A stretch of 64,000 bases of DNA. Source: Stomorhina lunata. Lineage: Eukaryota > Arthropoda > Insecta > Diptera > Rhiniidae. The position numbers were made by a program, and so were the translations under genes. The notes below the pieces were generated by a model. That model was not told the DNA's origin and did no database searches. It saw nothing but the letters and a program-made list of their open reading frames with translations. Positions 13,063 to 24,276 of this stretch are shown one piece after another. The stretch's first letter is position 1; each line of letters starts with the position of its first letter. The stretch is taken from assembly GCA_933228675.1 (NCBI GenBank), contig OW121743.1, positions 91,797,998-91,861,997 of the forward strand, written 5' to 3'.

Positions 13063-14699
13063 TCTAAATTTAAATTTGCTTTTGCTTTTCTGTTAAGCAA
13101 AATTTTTGATTAGGAAATTTTATATTCTTAGATCTCTTGGAAATTTTTTGTTTGTATTTTTTTTAAGTTACAGTTTTATAGGGTATTTTAGAGGGTATTT
13201 TGTGCACCAAACGGTAAAAATAAATTATAAATTCCTATACAAAACTGTTAATTTAACCACTTTAGCAAAAGTAAATATCCTGCAGGAAAACAACTGAAAA
13301 TGTTCCAAAGATATTCATTCTCGAATCAAAAGCGGAAATAATCGAATGTGTGAAAATTTTTGTATAAATAAATACAAAACTTATTGACATTACGGTGACA
13401 GAAGAAAAGAAGGAAAATACTCAAAATTTTAGAAATGAGATTAATTCAAACAAAAATTTTGCGTGAGAAATCAATCAAAAGAACGAAAAATACCGTTCCT
13501 TTTGGCGATCAAATAAAAAAATTAGAAACAACAAAAAATTTGCCTAAGTATTGAAAAAGTGTTAATTTAGGGGAAAAACCCTGAAAAGGGTTTAATAAGG
13601 TTTTAAAACCTATCAATCTTCCAAACTAATTCAGGTAAAGAGATACCTGTTTGCATTTTCAAGGTCTGTCTGTCCCTATCCCAGACTCAGTTTTATTAAT
13701 GGAAATTCCAAATGATCGTTTTTCGTTTAGGCTATGCAATAAAACAGGTATATAATCCGGGTATTTATGGAGGTACTACAATTTTCAATAGGAATTAATA
13801 TTTTAGTTCAAGTGTTTTAGATAAGTAGATGTTACTATTTCAAATAACAATAGAAATATTTAGTTTTAGGCAGATTATAATTATTTATAAGTGCAAAAAT
13901 TTGGTAGCAAAACTTAGAATTAGGCAAAGTAAAGCAGAAAAATGTTAAAATCGATTTAAAATTAAAACTAAAATTGTTCCTGTTTATGAAATTTATGACT
14001 TACATTGAATACTTTTGAAGAATTTTTAAGAAAAAACTATTTTGTCTTTTTTATGAATTCTTGCCTCAATATGAATAATAAAGTAATTAATCTTTTAGAA
14101 AATATTTCATTATCCTTATGAAATATTAAAAACGTTTAGTTTTTGTTATTAAAACCGTATATTTAAAAAACATTATCATTCGAGATCATGCTAGTTCTGA
14201 AAAGAAAAAAACGAAAATTTTCTGTTTTGTCCTGCCTTCATTTTTCATAGTCACCTCCATTGTTCACAAGATAAGTGATCTTTATTTTCGGTCATCTTTT
14301 TAAATAAATTGCTCAGAGTCAACTGAAGTTTCAAGCCACACTTTTTATTCTGCACTTGATCTCCAACATTCAATCTTCTCTAGCCTAAAAGCGAGAAGTC
14401 TAGGAAGGTTTTCTTCGATACTTGTTTGTATTTAGAAAAAAAAACTCAAGAATTTAGCCATTGAGTTTCTCTCAAAAAGAAAAACTGCCATTCGTTGTTA
14501 TTTATGAGTTGCACCCATTAATTTCATCACCAATTATTATAAAGATCACTACCACCAGTTCTCCTGCTTTTGTCCAGCCCATGGAGTGGGTAAGCTCGAG
14601 CAATGTTATGCATCATCTTTTTTTATACCCTACACCATCATGGCAGAAAAGGCTATTAGAGGTTTATGGTGAGGTTTGTAATACAGGGTATAGATAACA
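13063..14699. other. unique non-coding island
   Basis: Unique AT-rich sequence. It contains a small cluster of CAGGTA hexamers (13632-13751). Near the right end is a remnant with TATACCCTACACCAT (about 14625) and the reverse-type AGGGTATA (about 14688), the partly inverted ends seen in common fly repeats. The 78-codon frame at 14461-14697 overlaps that remnant and is not credible. Confidence 0.45.
13632..13751. promoter_or_regulatory. cluster of three CAGGTA (Zelda/TAGteam-like) sites
   Basis: CAGGTAA at 13632-13638, its near-inverse ATACCTG at 13643-13649, and CAGGTAT at 13745-13751. CAGGTA is the core of the TAGteam motif bound by Zelda in Drosophila early embryos. Three in 120 bp of AT-rich DNA is more than expected, but no function is shown. 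Confidence 0.25.
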
Positions 14700-16596
14700 T
14701 TTTAATATGAACAATTTTCTATATAAAATTTTTATATGAAAAATTTCCTATAAAAAATTTCTATACAAATTTTTTATGAAAGATTTTCTATAAACAATTT
14801 TTATATGAAAAATTTTCTATATAAAATTTGTATATAAAAAATTTTGTATAAAAGCTTTTTATAAGTAAAATTTCCTATACAAAATTTTAATATGGAATAT
14901 TTTTTTACAATATTTTTTAATCAAAACTTTTCTATATAAAATGTTTATATGAAGAATTTTCTATAAAAAAAATTTATATAAGAAAATTTCTTTAAAAAAT
15001 TTTTATGTGAAAAATTTTCTTTATAAAATTTTTATATGAAAAACTTTGTATAAAAGATGTTGATATGAAAAATTTTACATAAAAAATTTTTATATGAAAA
15101 AATGTGTATAAAAAATTTTGTATAGAAAATTTTTAATAAAAACTTTTTTATATGAAATTTCTCATATCAAAATTTTTTTGTAGACAATTTTTCATATAAA
15201 AGTTTTTTTATTGAAAATTTTATATAAACATTTTTTATATGAAATTTTTCATATCACAATTTCCTATAGAAAATTTTTCATAAAAATGTTTTTATAAAAA
15301 ATTCTTAATATACAGGGTTTTTCTAGAAAATTCGTTATATAAAAGTTTTCAGTAGAAAATATTTCATATACAAAATGTATATATAAAATTTTTCATATAA
15401 ACATCTTTTATAAAAAATTTTTCATATAAACTTTTTATAGAATATTTTTTATATTAAAATTTTATATAGAAAATTTTTCAAATTAAAATTTTATATAGAA
15501 AATTTTTGATATAAAATTTTATATATAAAATTTTTCATATAAAAATTTTATATAGAAAATTTTTCATATAAAAAAATTAGATAGAAAATGGTTCATATAA
15601 AAATTTTATATAGAAAATTTTTCATATAAAAATTCTATATATATAATATACAAGAATTTTATATAGAAACTTTTTCACATAAAATTTGATATAGAAAATT
15701 TTTCAGATAGAAAATTTTTCATATAAAAATTTTATATAGAAAATTTTTCATATAAAAATTTTATATGCAAAATTTTTCATATAAAAATTTTATATAGAAA
15801 ATTTTTCATATAAAAATTTTATATAGAAAATTTTTCATATAAAAATTTTATATAGAAAATTTTTCATATAAATATTTTATATGGAAAATTTTCATATAAT
15901 AATTTTATATAGAAAATTTTTCACATAAAATTTGATATAGAAAATTTTTCATATAAAAATTTTACATAAAAAAAGGTTTCCCCACCAACATTTTTTGGTT
16001 TTATCAAAAAACTATTTATTACAATAATAAATAATTGTAATAAATTGGGATTCTTAGTGCAATACACTACAGTAAAACTTTTTAATTAAATGTTTTAAAA
16101 ATTTTATATAGAAAATTTTTCATATAAAAATTTTATATAGAAAATTTTTCATATAAAAATTTTATAAAGAAAATTTTTCATATAAAAATTTTATATAGAA
16201 AACTTTTCATATAAAAATTTTATATAGAAAATTTTTCATATAAAAATTTTATATAGAAAATTTTTCATATAAAAATTTCATATAGAAGATTTTTTATAGA
16301 AAATTTTTCAAATAAAAATTTTATATAGAAAATTTTTCATATAAAAATTTTATATAGACAATTTTTTTATATAAAAATTTTATAAAGAAAATTTTTCATG
16401 TAAAAATTTTTTATAAATTTTTTTTTTATATAAAAATTTTATATAGAAATTTTTTCATATATAAATTTTAGATAAAAAATTTTTCATATAAAATTTTTTA
16501 TAAAAAAATTTTATATATAATTTTCATATAAAAATTTTATATAGAAATTTTTTCATATAAAAATTTTATAAAAAAATTTTAGATAGAAAATTTTTT
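14700..16596. repeat. AT-rich minisatellite A5, left part, 29-bp period
   Basis: Tandem units of CATATAAAAATTTTATATAG plus AAAATTTTT (29 bp), degenerate at the left and regular from about 15450. Interrupted by a 126-bp dispersed-element copy at 15971-16096 and cut at 16597 by the 463-bp array. The same array resumes at 18659. Confidence 0.93.
15971..16096 (+). mobile_element. truncated copy 1 of ribozyme-bearing dispersed element (RZ2)
   Basis: Begins AAAAGGTTTCCCCACCAAC and ends near TTAATTAAATGTTTT. It is closely similar to copies at 32645-33573, 39380-39528 and 39665-40395. It carries the imperfect palindrome around ATAATAAATAATTGTAATAA typical of the family but lacks the upstream hammerhead. 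Its left edge falls within about ten bases of the predicted ribozyme cleavage point. Inserted cleanly in the 29-bp minisatellite. Confidence 0.8.
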
Positions 16597-16701
16597 GAAA
16601 AATTAGGTTTAATCAGGCTTGAGTTCATTTAACTTTCAAATTATTAATTTTGAAAATTTGAAAAGTAATTGTGGAGAAAAACTGAAAAAATTATTTTTGA
16701 A

Positions 16702-16762
16702 CGCGGCTCAGTGGATTGCAATTTCTGTCCCGCCACAGGACGTCATCAGCACTTAGCGCCCT
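16702..16762 (-). ncRNA. hammerhead-type self-cleaving ribozyme, RZ1 unit 1
   Basis: Read on the minus strand. Helix I closes with AGTG (plus 16750-16753) against CACT (plus 16710-16713), continuing after an internal loop as GGC/GCC. Then come CTGATGA (plus 16743-16749), helix II GTCC/GGAC with a short loop, and GAAA (plus 16722-16725). Helix III is the loopless palindrome ATTGCAAT (plus 16715-16722). Cleavage is predicted 3' of the C at plus 16714. All invariant core bases are present. One weakness is a C.A opposition at position 10.1/11.1, where G-C is usual. Loopless helix III implies that two ribozymes pair to act. Activity is inferred, not shown. Confidence 0.65.
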
Positions 16763-17164
16763 CGACCACAGTCGAGTTGTCAAATTGCAGAGATAATCAT
16801 CAATTTAACTCATTGAGTTTGATCGAACATCACTACGTTTAATTGATTGTGTATTCTCCTATTACTTGTTTTGCTCGATCTTTTCACTTGCCGTTGGCAT
16901 GTAGAGAAGAACAAGACTTTTTGGTTTGATGCTATTTTTAGAATAGTAACAATGTTAACAACATATGTATGTAAGTAAATTACATGAATGTATGTAAATG
17001 CAACGTGCCCTTTGCTTTTAATTATTTGGGAATTAATTATTCGAACTTTAGAATTGATTGAAAAATTAGGTTTAATCAGGCTTGAGTTCATTTAACTTTC
17101 AAATTATTAATTTTGAAAATTTGAAAAGTAATTGTGGAGAAAAACTGAAAAAATTATTTTTGAA

Positions 17165-17225
17165 CGCGGCTCAGTGGATTGCAATTTCTGTCCCGCCACA
17201 GGACGTCATCAGCACTTAGCGCCCT
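17165..17225 (-). ncRNA. hammerhead-type ribozyme, RZ1 unit 2
   Basis: Same sequence as in unit 1, shifted by 463 bp, with all core elements kept. Predicted cleavage is 3' of the C at plus 17177. Cleavage at neighbouring units would release 463-nt minus-strand monomers. Confidence 0.65.
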
Positions 17226-17627
17226 CGACCACAGTCGAGTTGTCAAATTGCAGAGATAATCATCAATTTAACTCATTGAGTTTGATCGAACATCACTACG
17301 TTTAATTGATTGTGTATTCTCCTATTACTTGTTTTGCTCGATCTTTTCACTTGCCGTTGGCATGTAGAGAAGAACAAGACTTTTTGGTTTGATGCTATTT
17401 TTAGAATAGTAACAATGTTAACAACATATGTATGTAAGTAAATTACATGAATGTATGTAAATGCAACGTGCCCTTTGCTTTTAATTATTTGGGAATTAAT
17501 TATTCGAACTTTAGAATTGATTGAAAAATTAGGTTTAATCAGGCTTGAGTTCATTTAACTTTCAAATTATTAATTTTGAAAATTTGAAAAGTAATTGTGG
17601 AGAAAAACTGAAAAAATTATTTTTGAA

Positions 17628-17688
17628 CGCGGCTCAGTGGATTGCAATTTCTGTCCCGCCACAGGACGTCATCAGCACTTAGCGCCCT
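17628..17688 (-). ncRNA. hammerhead-type ribozyme, RZ1 unit 3
   Basis: Same sequence as in unit 1, shifted by 926 bp, core intact. Predicted cleavage is 3' of the C at plus 17640. Confidence 0.65.
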
Positions 17689-18090
17689 CGACCACAGTCG
17701 AGTTGTCAAATTGCAGAGATAATCATCAATTTAACTCATTGAGTTTGATCGAACATCACTACGTTTAATTGATTGTGTATTCTCCTATTACTTGTTTTGC
17801 TCGATCTTTTCACTTGCCGTTGGCATGTAGAGAAGAACAAGACTTTTTGGTTTGATGCTATTTTTAGAATAGTAACAATGTTAACAACATATGTATGTAA
17901 GTAAATTACATGAATGTATGTAAATGCAACGTGCCCTTTGCTTTTAATTATTTGGGAATTAATTATTCGAACTTTAGAATTGATTGAAAAATTAGGTTTA
18001 ATCAGGCTTGAGTTCATTTAACTTCCAAATTATTAATTTTGAAAATTTGAAAAGTAATTGTGGAGAAAAACTGAAAAAATTATTTTTGAA

Positions 18091-18151
18091 CGCGGCTCAG
18101 TGGATTGCAATTTCTGTCCCGCCACAGGACGTCATCAGCACTTAGCGCCCT
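18091..18151 (-). ncRNA. hammerhead-type ribozyme, RZ1 unit 4
   Basis: Same sequence as in unit 1, shifted by 1389 bp, core intact. Predicted cleavage is 3' of the C at plus 18103. The fifth, partial unit to its right stops about 15 bases short of where its own cleavage point would be. Confidence 0.65.
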
Positions 18152-18658
18152 CGACCACAGTCGAGTTGTCAAATTGCAGAGATAATCATCAATTTAACTC
18201 ATTGAGTTTGATCGAACATCACTACGTTTAATTGATTGTGTATTCTCCTATTACTTGTTTTGCTCGATCTTTTCACTTGCCGTTGGCATGTAGAGAAGAA
18301 CAAGACTTTTTGGTTTGATGCTATTTTTAGAATAGTAACAATGTTAACAACATATGTATGTAAGTAAATTACATGAATGTATGTAAATGCAACGTGCCCT
18401 TTGCTTTTAATTATTTGGGAATTAATTATTCGAACTTTAGAATTGATTGAAAAATTAGGTTTAATCAGGCTTGAGTTCATTTAACTTTCAAATTATTAAT
18501 TTTGAAAATTTGAAAAGTAATTGTGGAGAAAAACTGAAAAAATTATTTTTCAAATTTTCAAAATTAATAATTTGAAAGTTAAATGAACTCAAGCCTGATT
18601 AAACCTAATTTTTCAATCAATTCTAAAGTTCGAATAATTAATTCCCAAATAATTAAAA

Positions 18659-20275
18659 TTTTTTATATAAAAATTTTTATATAAAAATTTTATATAGAAA
18701 ATTTTTCATATAAAAATTTTATATAGAAAATTTTTCATATAAAAATTGTATATAGAAAATTTTTCATATAATCATTTTATATAGAAAATTTTTCATATCA
18801 AAATTTTATATAGAAAATTTTTCATAAAAAATTTTATATAGAAAATTTTTCATAAAAAAATTTTATATAGAAAGTTTTTCATATAAAAATTTTATATATA
18901 AAATTTTCCATATAAATATTTTATATAGAAAATTACCCATATAAAAATTTTTCATATAGAAATTTTATACAGAAAATTTTTCATATAAAAATTTTATATG
19001 CAAAATTTTTCATATAAAAATTTTATATAGAAAATTTTTCATATAAAAATTTTATATAGAAAATTTTTGATATAAAAATTTTATATAGAAAATTTGTCAT
19101 ATAAAAATTTTATATAGAAAATTTTTCGTATAAAAGTTTTATATAGAAAATTTTTCATATAAAAATTTTATATAGAAAATTTTTCATATAAAAATTTTAC
19201 ATAGAAAATTTTTCATACAAAAATTTTATATAGAAAATGTTTAATATACAAATTTTATATAGAAAATTGTTCGTATAGAAATTTTATAAGAAAATTTTTC
19301 GTATAGAAATTTTATATAGAAAATTTTTCATACAAAAATTCTATATAAAAATTTTTTCATATAAAAATTTTATATACAAAAGTTTTCATATAAAAATTTT
19401 ATATAGAAAATTTTCATAGAAAATTTTTTATTTTAAAATTTTATATAGAAAATTTTTCGTATAAAAATTTTACATAGAAAATTTTTCATATAAAAATTTT
19501 ATACAGAAAATTTTTCATATAAAAATTTTATACATAAAATTTTTAATATATTTTATATAGAAAATTTTTCAAATAAATATTTTATATAGCAAATTGTTCA
19601 AATAAAATTATTATATAGAAAATTTTTCAAATACAAATTTTATATAGAAAATTTTTCATACAAAAATTTTATATAGAAAATTTTTTAAAGAAAATTTTTC
19701 ATGTAAAAATTTTATATAGAAAATTTTTCATATAAAAATTTTATATAAAAAATTTTTCATATAAAAATTTTGTATAGAAAATTTTTCATATAAAAATTGT
19801 ATATAGAAAATTTTTCATATACAATTTTAATAAAGAAAATTTTTCGTATAAAAATTTTATATAGAAAAGTTTTCATATAAAAATTTTATATAGAAAATTT
19901 TCATAGAAAATTTTTCATATAAAAATTTTCATAGAAAATTTTTCATATAAAAATTTTATATAGAAAATTTTTCATATAAAAATTTTATATAGAAAAGTTT
20001 TCAGATAAAAATTTTATATAGAAAATTTTCATAGAAAATTTTTCATATAAAAATTTTATATAGAAAATTTTTCATATAAAAATTTTATATAGAAAAGTTT
20101 TCATATAAAAATTTTATATAGAAAATTTTCATAGAAAATTTTTCATATAAAAATTTTATATAGAAAATTATATAAAAAATTTTTCATATAAAAACTTTAT
20201 ATTAAAAATTTTATATAGAAAATTTTCATAGGATAAATTTTCTATAAAAAATTTTTATATGAAATCTTCTTATAC
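18659..20275. repeat. AT-rich minisatellite A5, right part, 29-bp period
   Basis: Continuation of the CATATAAAAATTTTATATAG-type array beyond the 463-bp insertion. Units are 29 bp with frequent point changes; a subset carries an extra TTTTCATAGAAAA half-unit (about 19410-20125). Confidence 0.93.
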
Positions 20276-21662
20276 TCCCTATAAATTACTCAAATATGCA
20301 AAAATATATGTCTCCTGGTGGAGGGTATAATATGTTCGTGCTTTACCTTCTATATTACATTAATATAATACCTGTATTCTACATAAATTCCATATGTTTT
20401 CATAGTGTTCTCATATTAAATGACCACCCAGACCCTGTCCTGTTCCCCCTTACTCATCCCTTTTGGCTATTTTCTTAAGCAATCGTAGTGTTCTGGTAAA
20501 AGTATGATTATGCAACATTTTGCAAAGACAGAATTAGGAATAAAATGATTTGGCTTTCAGCCATGTTATATCTTATATTTTATCTGTATCTGAATAATTT
20601 GTTTCGTTATTATAGTTTAAAAGTTGTTACAATACACAGCAATAATATGGCTAAAGAGCTTTTAATTGTGTAATTTTTTGGTTTGAAAAATAATATTTTA
20701 AATGTTACGGAAATTTATATAATAGTAGGGATATTTATTATAGAAAATTGTGTTAAATGGAATATGTTAACGGAAGAGTTAAAGGAGTAGGAATGAACTC
20801 GTTAAATTACTTATGTGCTAATATGTGAATATTTAAATTATTTTGATTGCTTAAAGAATCTAAAGGCCTTTTGATATTTAAATATTTTTTAGTTGCAATG
20901 TTTAGAAATGGTTTCAAAATAATGGTTTAAGTGTTCAAAATCACTGGATACTTAAAGACAAATATTTGTAAGATTTACTTGTATTAACTTATGGCACTAA
21001 TAATACAGATTACACTTCTCAACAAATAACATTTTTTGGAAGGAGTATTCCTTATTATTCATTTTCAGAACTTGTGTATGCAATATGTTTTTTAAGAACT
21101 TATATTTTGTTGAATTGTTTAAAAATAAACTTGAATACATGTATGAAATCTTAATTTTGTGTAATTTTAGGAACCGCTTGTTAAATCTATTAACTAGTTT
21201 CCACTTACATAAATGCTTTAGGGAAATGTTTTAGATAACGAAAAACAAACATTCCAAGAAATGTTGCTTTTTACATGTCAATATTATGAGAGGGTGTAAC
21301 ATTTTACATATTTACATATACATAATATTATTTTTGGACCATAAACTTGAATTTTCCAAAGGAATGAGCTTTGCCAAGGGGATATTTCGTAAAAAATTGC
21401 AGGTTTTTGGAATGAGTTTCTTAATTTAATTACAGCACACTCTATTAAAATGGCATTGTAACACTGAAACACGTCCTAGAAGATGAAGTATCCTAGAAAA
21501 TGAGACTTGTTGTAGGAAACACCTCAATTTTCATTAATCACTATTTTCAAGTCCAAACATTAGTAACTTTTAAATACAGATAACATAACAAAATTTGTGT
21601 GTTAAAATTCACGTTTGGTCTGTTGGGCTTGCTCGTTCCTATTCAGAGTGTGTATCTGTTTT
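20276..21662. other. unique non-coding island
   Basis: Unique AT-rich sequence. A GGTGGAGGGTATA scrap near 20322 resembles the ends of common fly repeats. Frames at 20296-20478 and 21284-21472 show no homology-like features. Nothing else seen. Confidence 0.5.
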
Positions 21663-23342
21663 TTTCGAAAATTGACTATTTATAGAAAATTTTTCGAAAA
21701 TTGACTCTATAGGAAATTTTTCGAAAATTGACTATTTAAATGAAATTTTTCGAAAATTGACTATTTATAAGAATTTTTTCGAAAATTGACCATTTATAGG
21801 AAATTTTTCGAAAATTGACTATTTATAGGAAATTTTTTGAATATTGACTATTTATAGGAAATTTTTTGAAAATTGACTATTTATAGGAAATTTTTTGAAA
21901 ATTGACTATTTATAGGAAATTTTTCGAAAATTGACTATTTATAGGAAATTTTTGAAAATTGAAGATTTATAGGAAGTTTTTCGAAAATTGACTATTTATA
22001 GGAAATTTTTCGAAAATTTATTATTTATAGGAAATTTTTCAAAAATTTACTATCAATAAGAATTTTTTTAAAAATTGACTATTCATAGGAAATTTTTCGA
22101 CTATTTATAGGAAATTTTTCTAAAATTGACTATTTATAGGAAATTAAAAAAAAAATGACTATTTATAGAAAATTTCTCAAAAATTGACTATTTATAGGAA
22201 ATTTTTCAAAAATTGATTATTTATAGGAAATTTTTCAAAAATTGACTATTTATAGGAAATTATTCGAAAATTACTATTTATAGGAAATTATTCGAAAATT
22301 ACTATTTCAAGAAAATTTTTTGAAAATTGACTATTTTAATGAAATTTTTCGAAAATTGACTATTTATAGAAAATTTTTCAAAAATTTACAATTTATAAGA
22401 ACTTTTTCGAAAATTTACTATTTATAGGAAATTTTTCGAATATTGACTATTTATAGGAAATTTTTCAAAAATTTACCATTTATAGGAAATTTTCGAAAAT
22501 TGACTATTTATATGAAATTTTTCAAAAATTTAAAATTTATAGAAATTTTTTCAAAAATTGACTATTTATAGGAAATTTTTCAAAAAGTGACTATTTATAG
22601 GAAATTTTTCAAAAATTTAATATTTATAGAAAATTTTTCAAAAATTTACTATTTATAGGAAATTTTTTAAAAATTGATTATTTATAGGAAATTTTGCAAA
22701 AATTGACTATTTATAGGAAATTTTCAAAAAATTGACTATTTATAGGAAATTTTCCAAAAATTTACTATTTATAGGAAATTTTTCAAAAATTGATTATTTA
22801 TAGGAAATTTTTCAAAAATTGATTATTTATAGGAAATTTTTCAAAAATTTAATATTTATAGGAAATTTTTCAAAAATTGACTATTTATAGGAAATTTTTC
22901 AAAAATTTAATATTTATAGGAAATTTTTCAATAATTTAATATTTATAGGAAATTTTTCAAAAATTGACTATTTATAGGAAATTTTTCGAAAATTTAATAT
23001 TTATAGGAAATTTTTAAAAAATTTAATATTTATAGAAAATTTTTCGGAAATTGACTATTTATAGGAAATCGAAAATTGTCTATTTAAAAGAAATCTTTTG
23101 AAAATTGACTGTTTATAGGAAGTTTTTCTAAAATTGGCTTTTTATAGGAAATTTTTCAAAAATTTAATATTTATAGAAAATTTTTCGGAAATTGACAATT
23201 TATAGGAGATTTTTCGAAAATTGTTTATTTTTAAGAAATCTTTTGAAATTTGACTATTTTTTTTTAAATTGGCTATTTCTAGCAAATTTTTCGAAAATTT
23301 ACTATTTATAGGAAATTTTATTTATATGAAATTTTCCGAATT
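21663..23342. repeat. AT-rich minisatellite A6, 29-bp period, inverted relative to A3/A4
   Basis: Units read CGAAAATTGACTATTTATAG plus GAAATTTTT, the exact reverse complement of the unit in the arrays at 6830-8895 and 10315-13062. It ends about 930 bp from the scute stop codon, so it is the closest satellite to the gene. Confidence 0.95.
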
Positions 23343-23949
23343 ACCTTTGGTATACGAAAATTAAAACAAATATAACATATGGAGGACGAAATATTTCGGT
23401 GCCCTAAATTAACCTCAACTAGATTTGATGAGACTACAATTACATATAACAATTTATATAGTGCAAGATATAAACTTGGTTTTTGATCTGTCTGGAATTT
23501 GGAATACTCTTCTTTCTACTCCTCGAAATGCACTGATGAAAAGTTTTTGCCTGCATAATTTTATGGTTTTATAAAAAACTTTTTATTTGTATTAATAAAT
23601 AATAAAAAAAATATAACGTTTAATAACCCATAAAAAAATCTTGCCTCTAAGTTTTTGAAATAAATTTTTTGTTTATAAAAAAACCCCTTTTTCCAAAATC
23701 TAATCATTTTTCTTTTCATAAAAAATTAATCAAATTTCTAATTAATTTTTCAGATTTTTACCATCAAAGGGTAAGTTTTAAAAACTTTTTCACTGCACAT
23801 TTTTTCCTAAATCCCTAAAATTGTTTAAATAAATAACAAATTAATTTTTTTTAAATATATGATTTTGTTTATATTTTTCTTATTATCTTATAAAACTAAT
23901 TAACATTGGGATTTTGTCAACTTATTAATACTTAAAAACTAAAGAGTTT

Positions 23950-23962
23950 AGAGTCTTCCATA
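23950..23962 (-). promoter_or_regulatory. proneural-box-like 3'UTR motif 2
   Basis: On the transcript strand it reads TATGGAAGACTCT, sharing ATGGAAGAC with the proneural box AATGGAAGACAAT described in 3'UTRs of Drosophila ac, sc, l'sc and ato (10 of 13 positions). That motif is complementary to the GY box of Notch-target transcripts. It lies about 314 nt after the stop codon and is in the mRNA only if polyadenylation is distal. Confidence 0.4.
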
Positions 23963-24008
23963 AATATATTTATGATTGTCTAAAAATTTATTAACTTTTT
24001 AAATCATT

Positions 24009-24021
24009 TTTGTCTTCCTTC
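24009..24021 (-). promoter_or_regulatory. proneural-box-like 3'UTR motif 1
   Basis: The transcript strand reads GAAGGAAGACAAA, matching 10 of 13 positions of the proneural box with the full GGAAGACAA core. It lies about 255 nt downstream of the stop codon. Confidence 0.4.
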
Positions 24022-24276
24022 TTAAAACTAAAAATTTAATTATTTAAATAAAATTAAACTAAATTATTTACACAAAAATTATTTAAAGGCACTTGAGATT
24101 TAAAAGTACAAAAATTTGACTAGATTTTAAATTATATCTAAAAAAATATTTTACACGCTGGCAAACAAAATTAAAATCCCTGATTTGAATTTATATATGT
24201 ATATGTAGTTGAGATTGAGAAATGAGCCTGGATTATAAACAGTCTTAATATGAGGTTTGATTAAATAGTTAACGAA

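Larger units (their letters stand above)
16597..18658 (-). repeat. 463-bp tandem repeat x4 plus inverted end (RZ1, hammerhead satellite)
   Basis: Four full units start at 16597, 17060, 17523 and 17986, exactly 463 bp apart and practically identical (one visible T/C difference near 18024). A fifth unit is cut at about 18550, followed by an inverted fragment (18551-18658) that is the reverse complement of the unit junction, so the right end can fold back. The block sits inside a 29-bp AT minisatellite that resumes on the right. Each unit contains a minus-strand hammerhead-like motif and the small hairpin CTCGACCACAGTCGAG. The 93-codon minus-strand frame in each unit has no recognisable domain and is likely incidental. 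I read the block as a retrozyme-like or satellite repeat amplified recently. Exact copy number could be affected by assembly. Confidence 0.9.
23343..24276 (-). other. scute 3' untranslated region and 3' flank
   Basis: AT-rich sequence immediately downstream of the scute stop. Minus-strand AATAAA (plus TTTATT) occurs at 23987-23992 and 23582-23587, giving possible 3'UTRs of about 0.3 or 0.7 kb. Two proneural-box-like motifs are annotated separately. No K-box (TGTGAT) or Brd-box (AGCTTTA) was seen on the transcribed strand. Confidence 0.5.

Noticed and set aside
16810..18480. Four identical 93-codon minus-strand frames, one per 463-bp unit
   Set aside because: They are present because the unit is repeated; no domain, signal or codon bias is visible, and the frame does not relate to the ribozyme.
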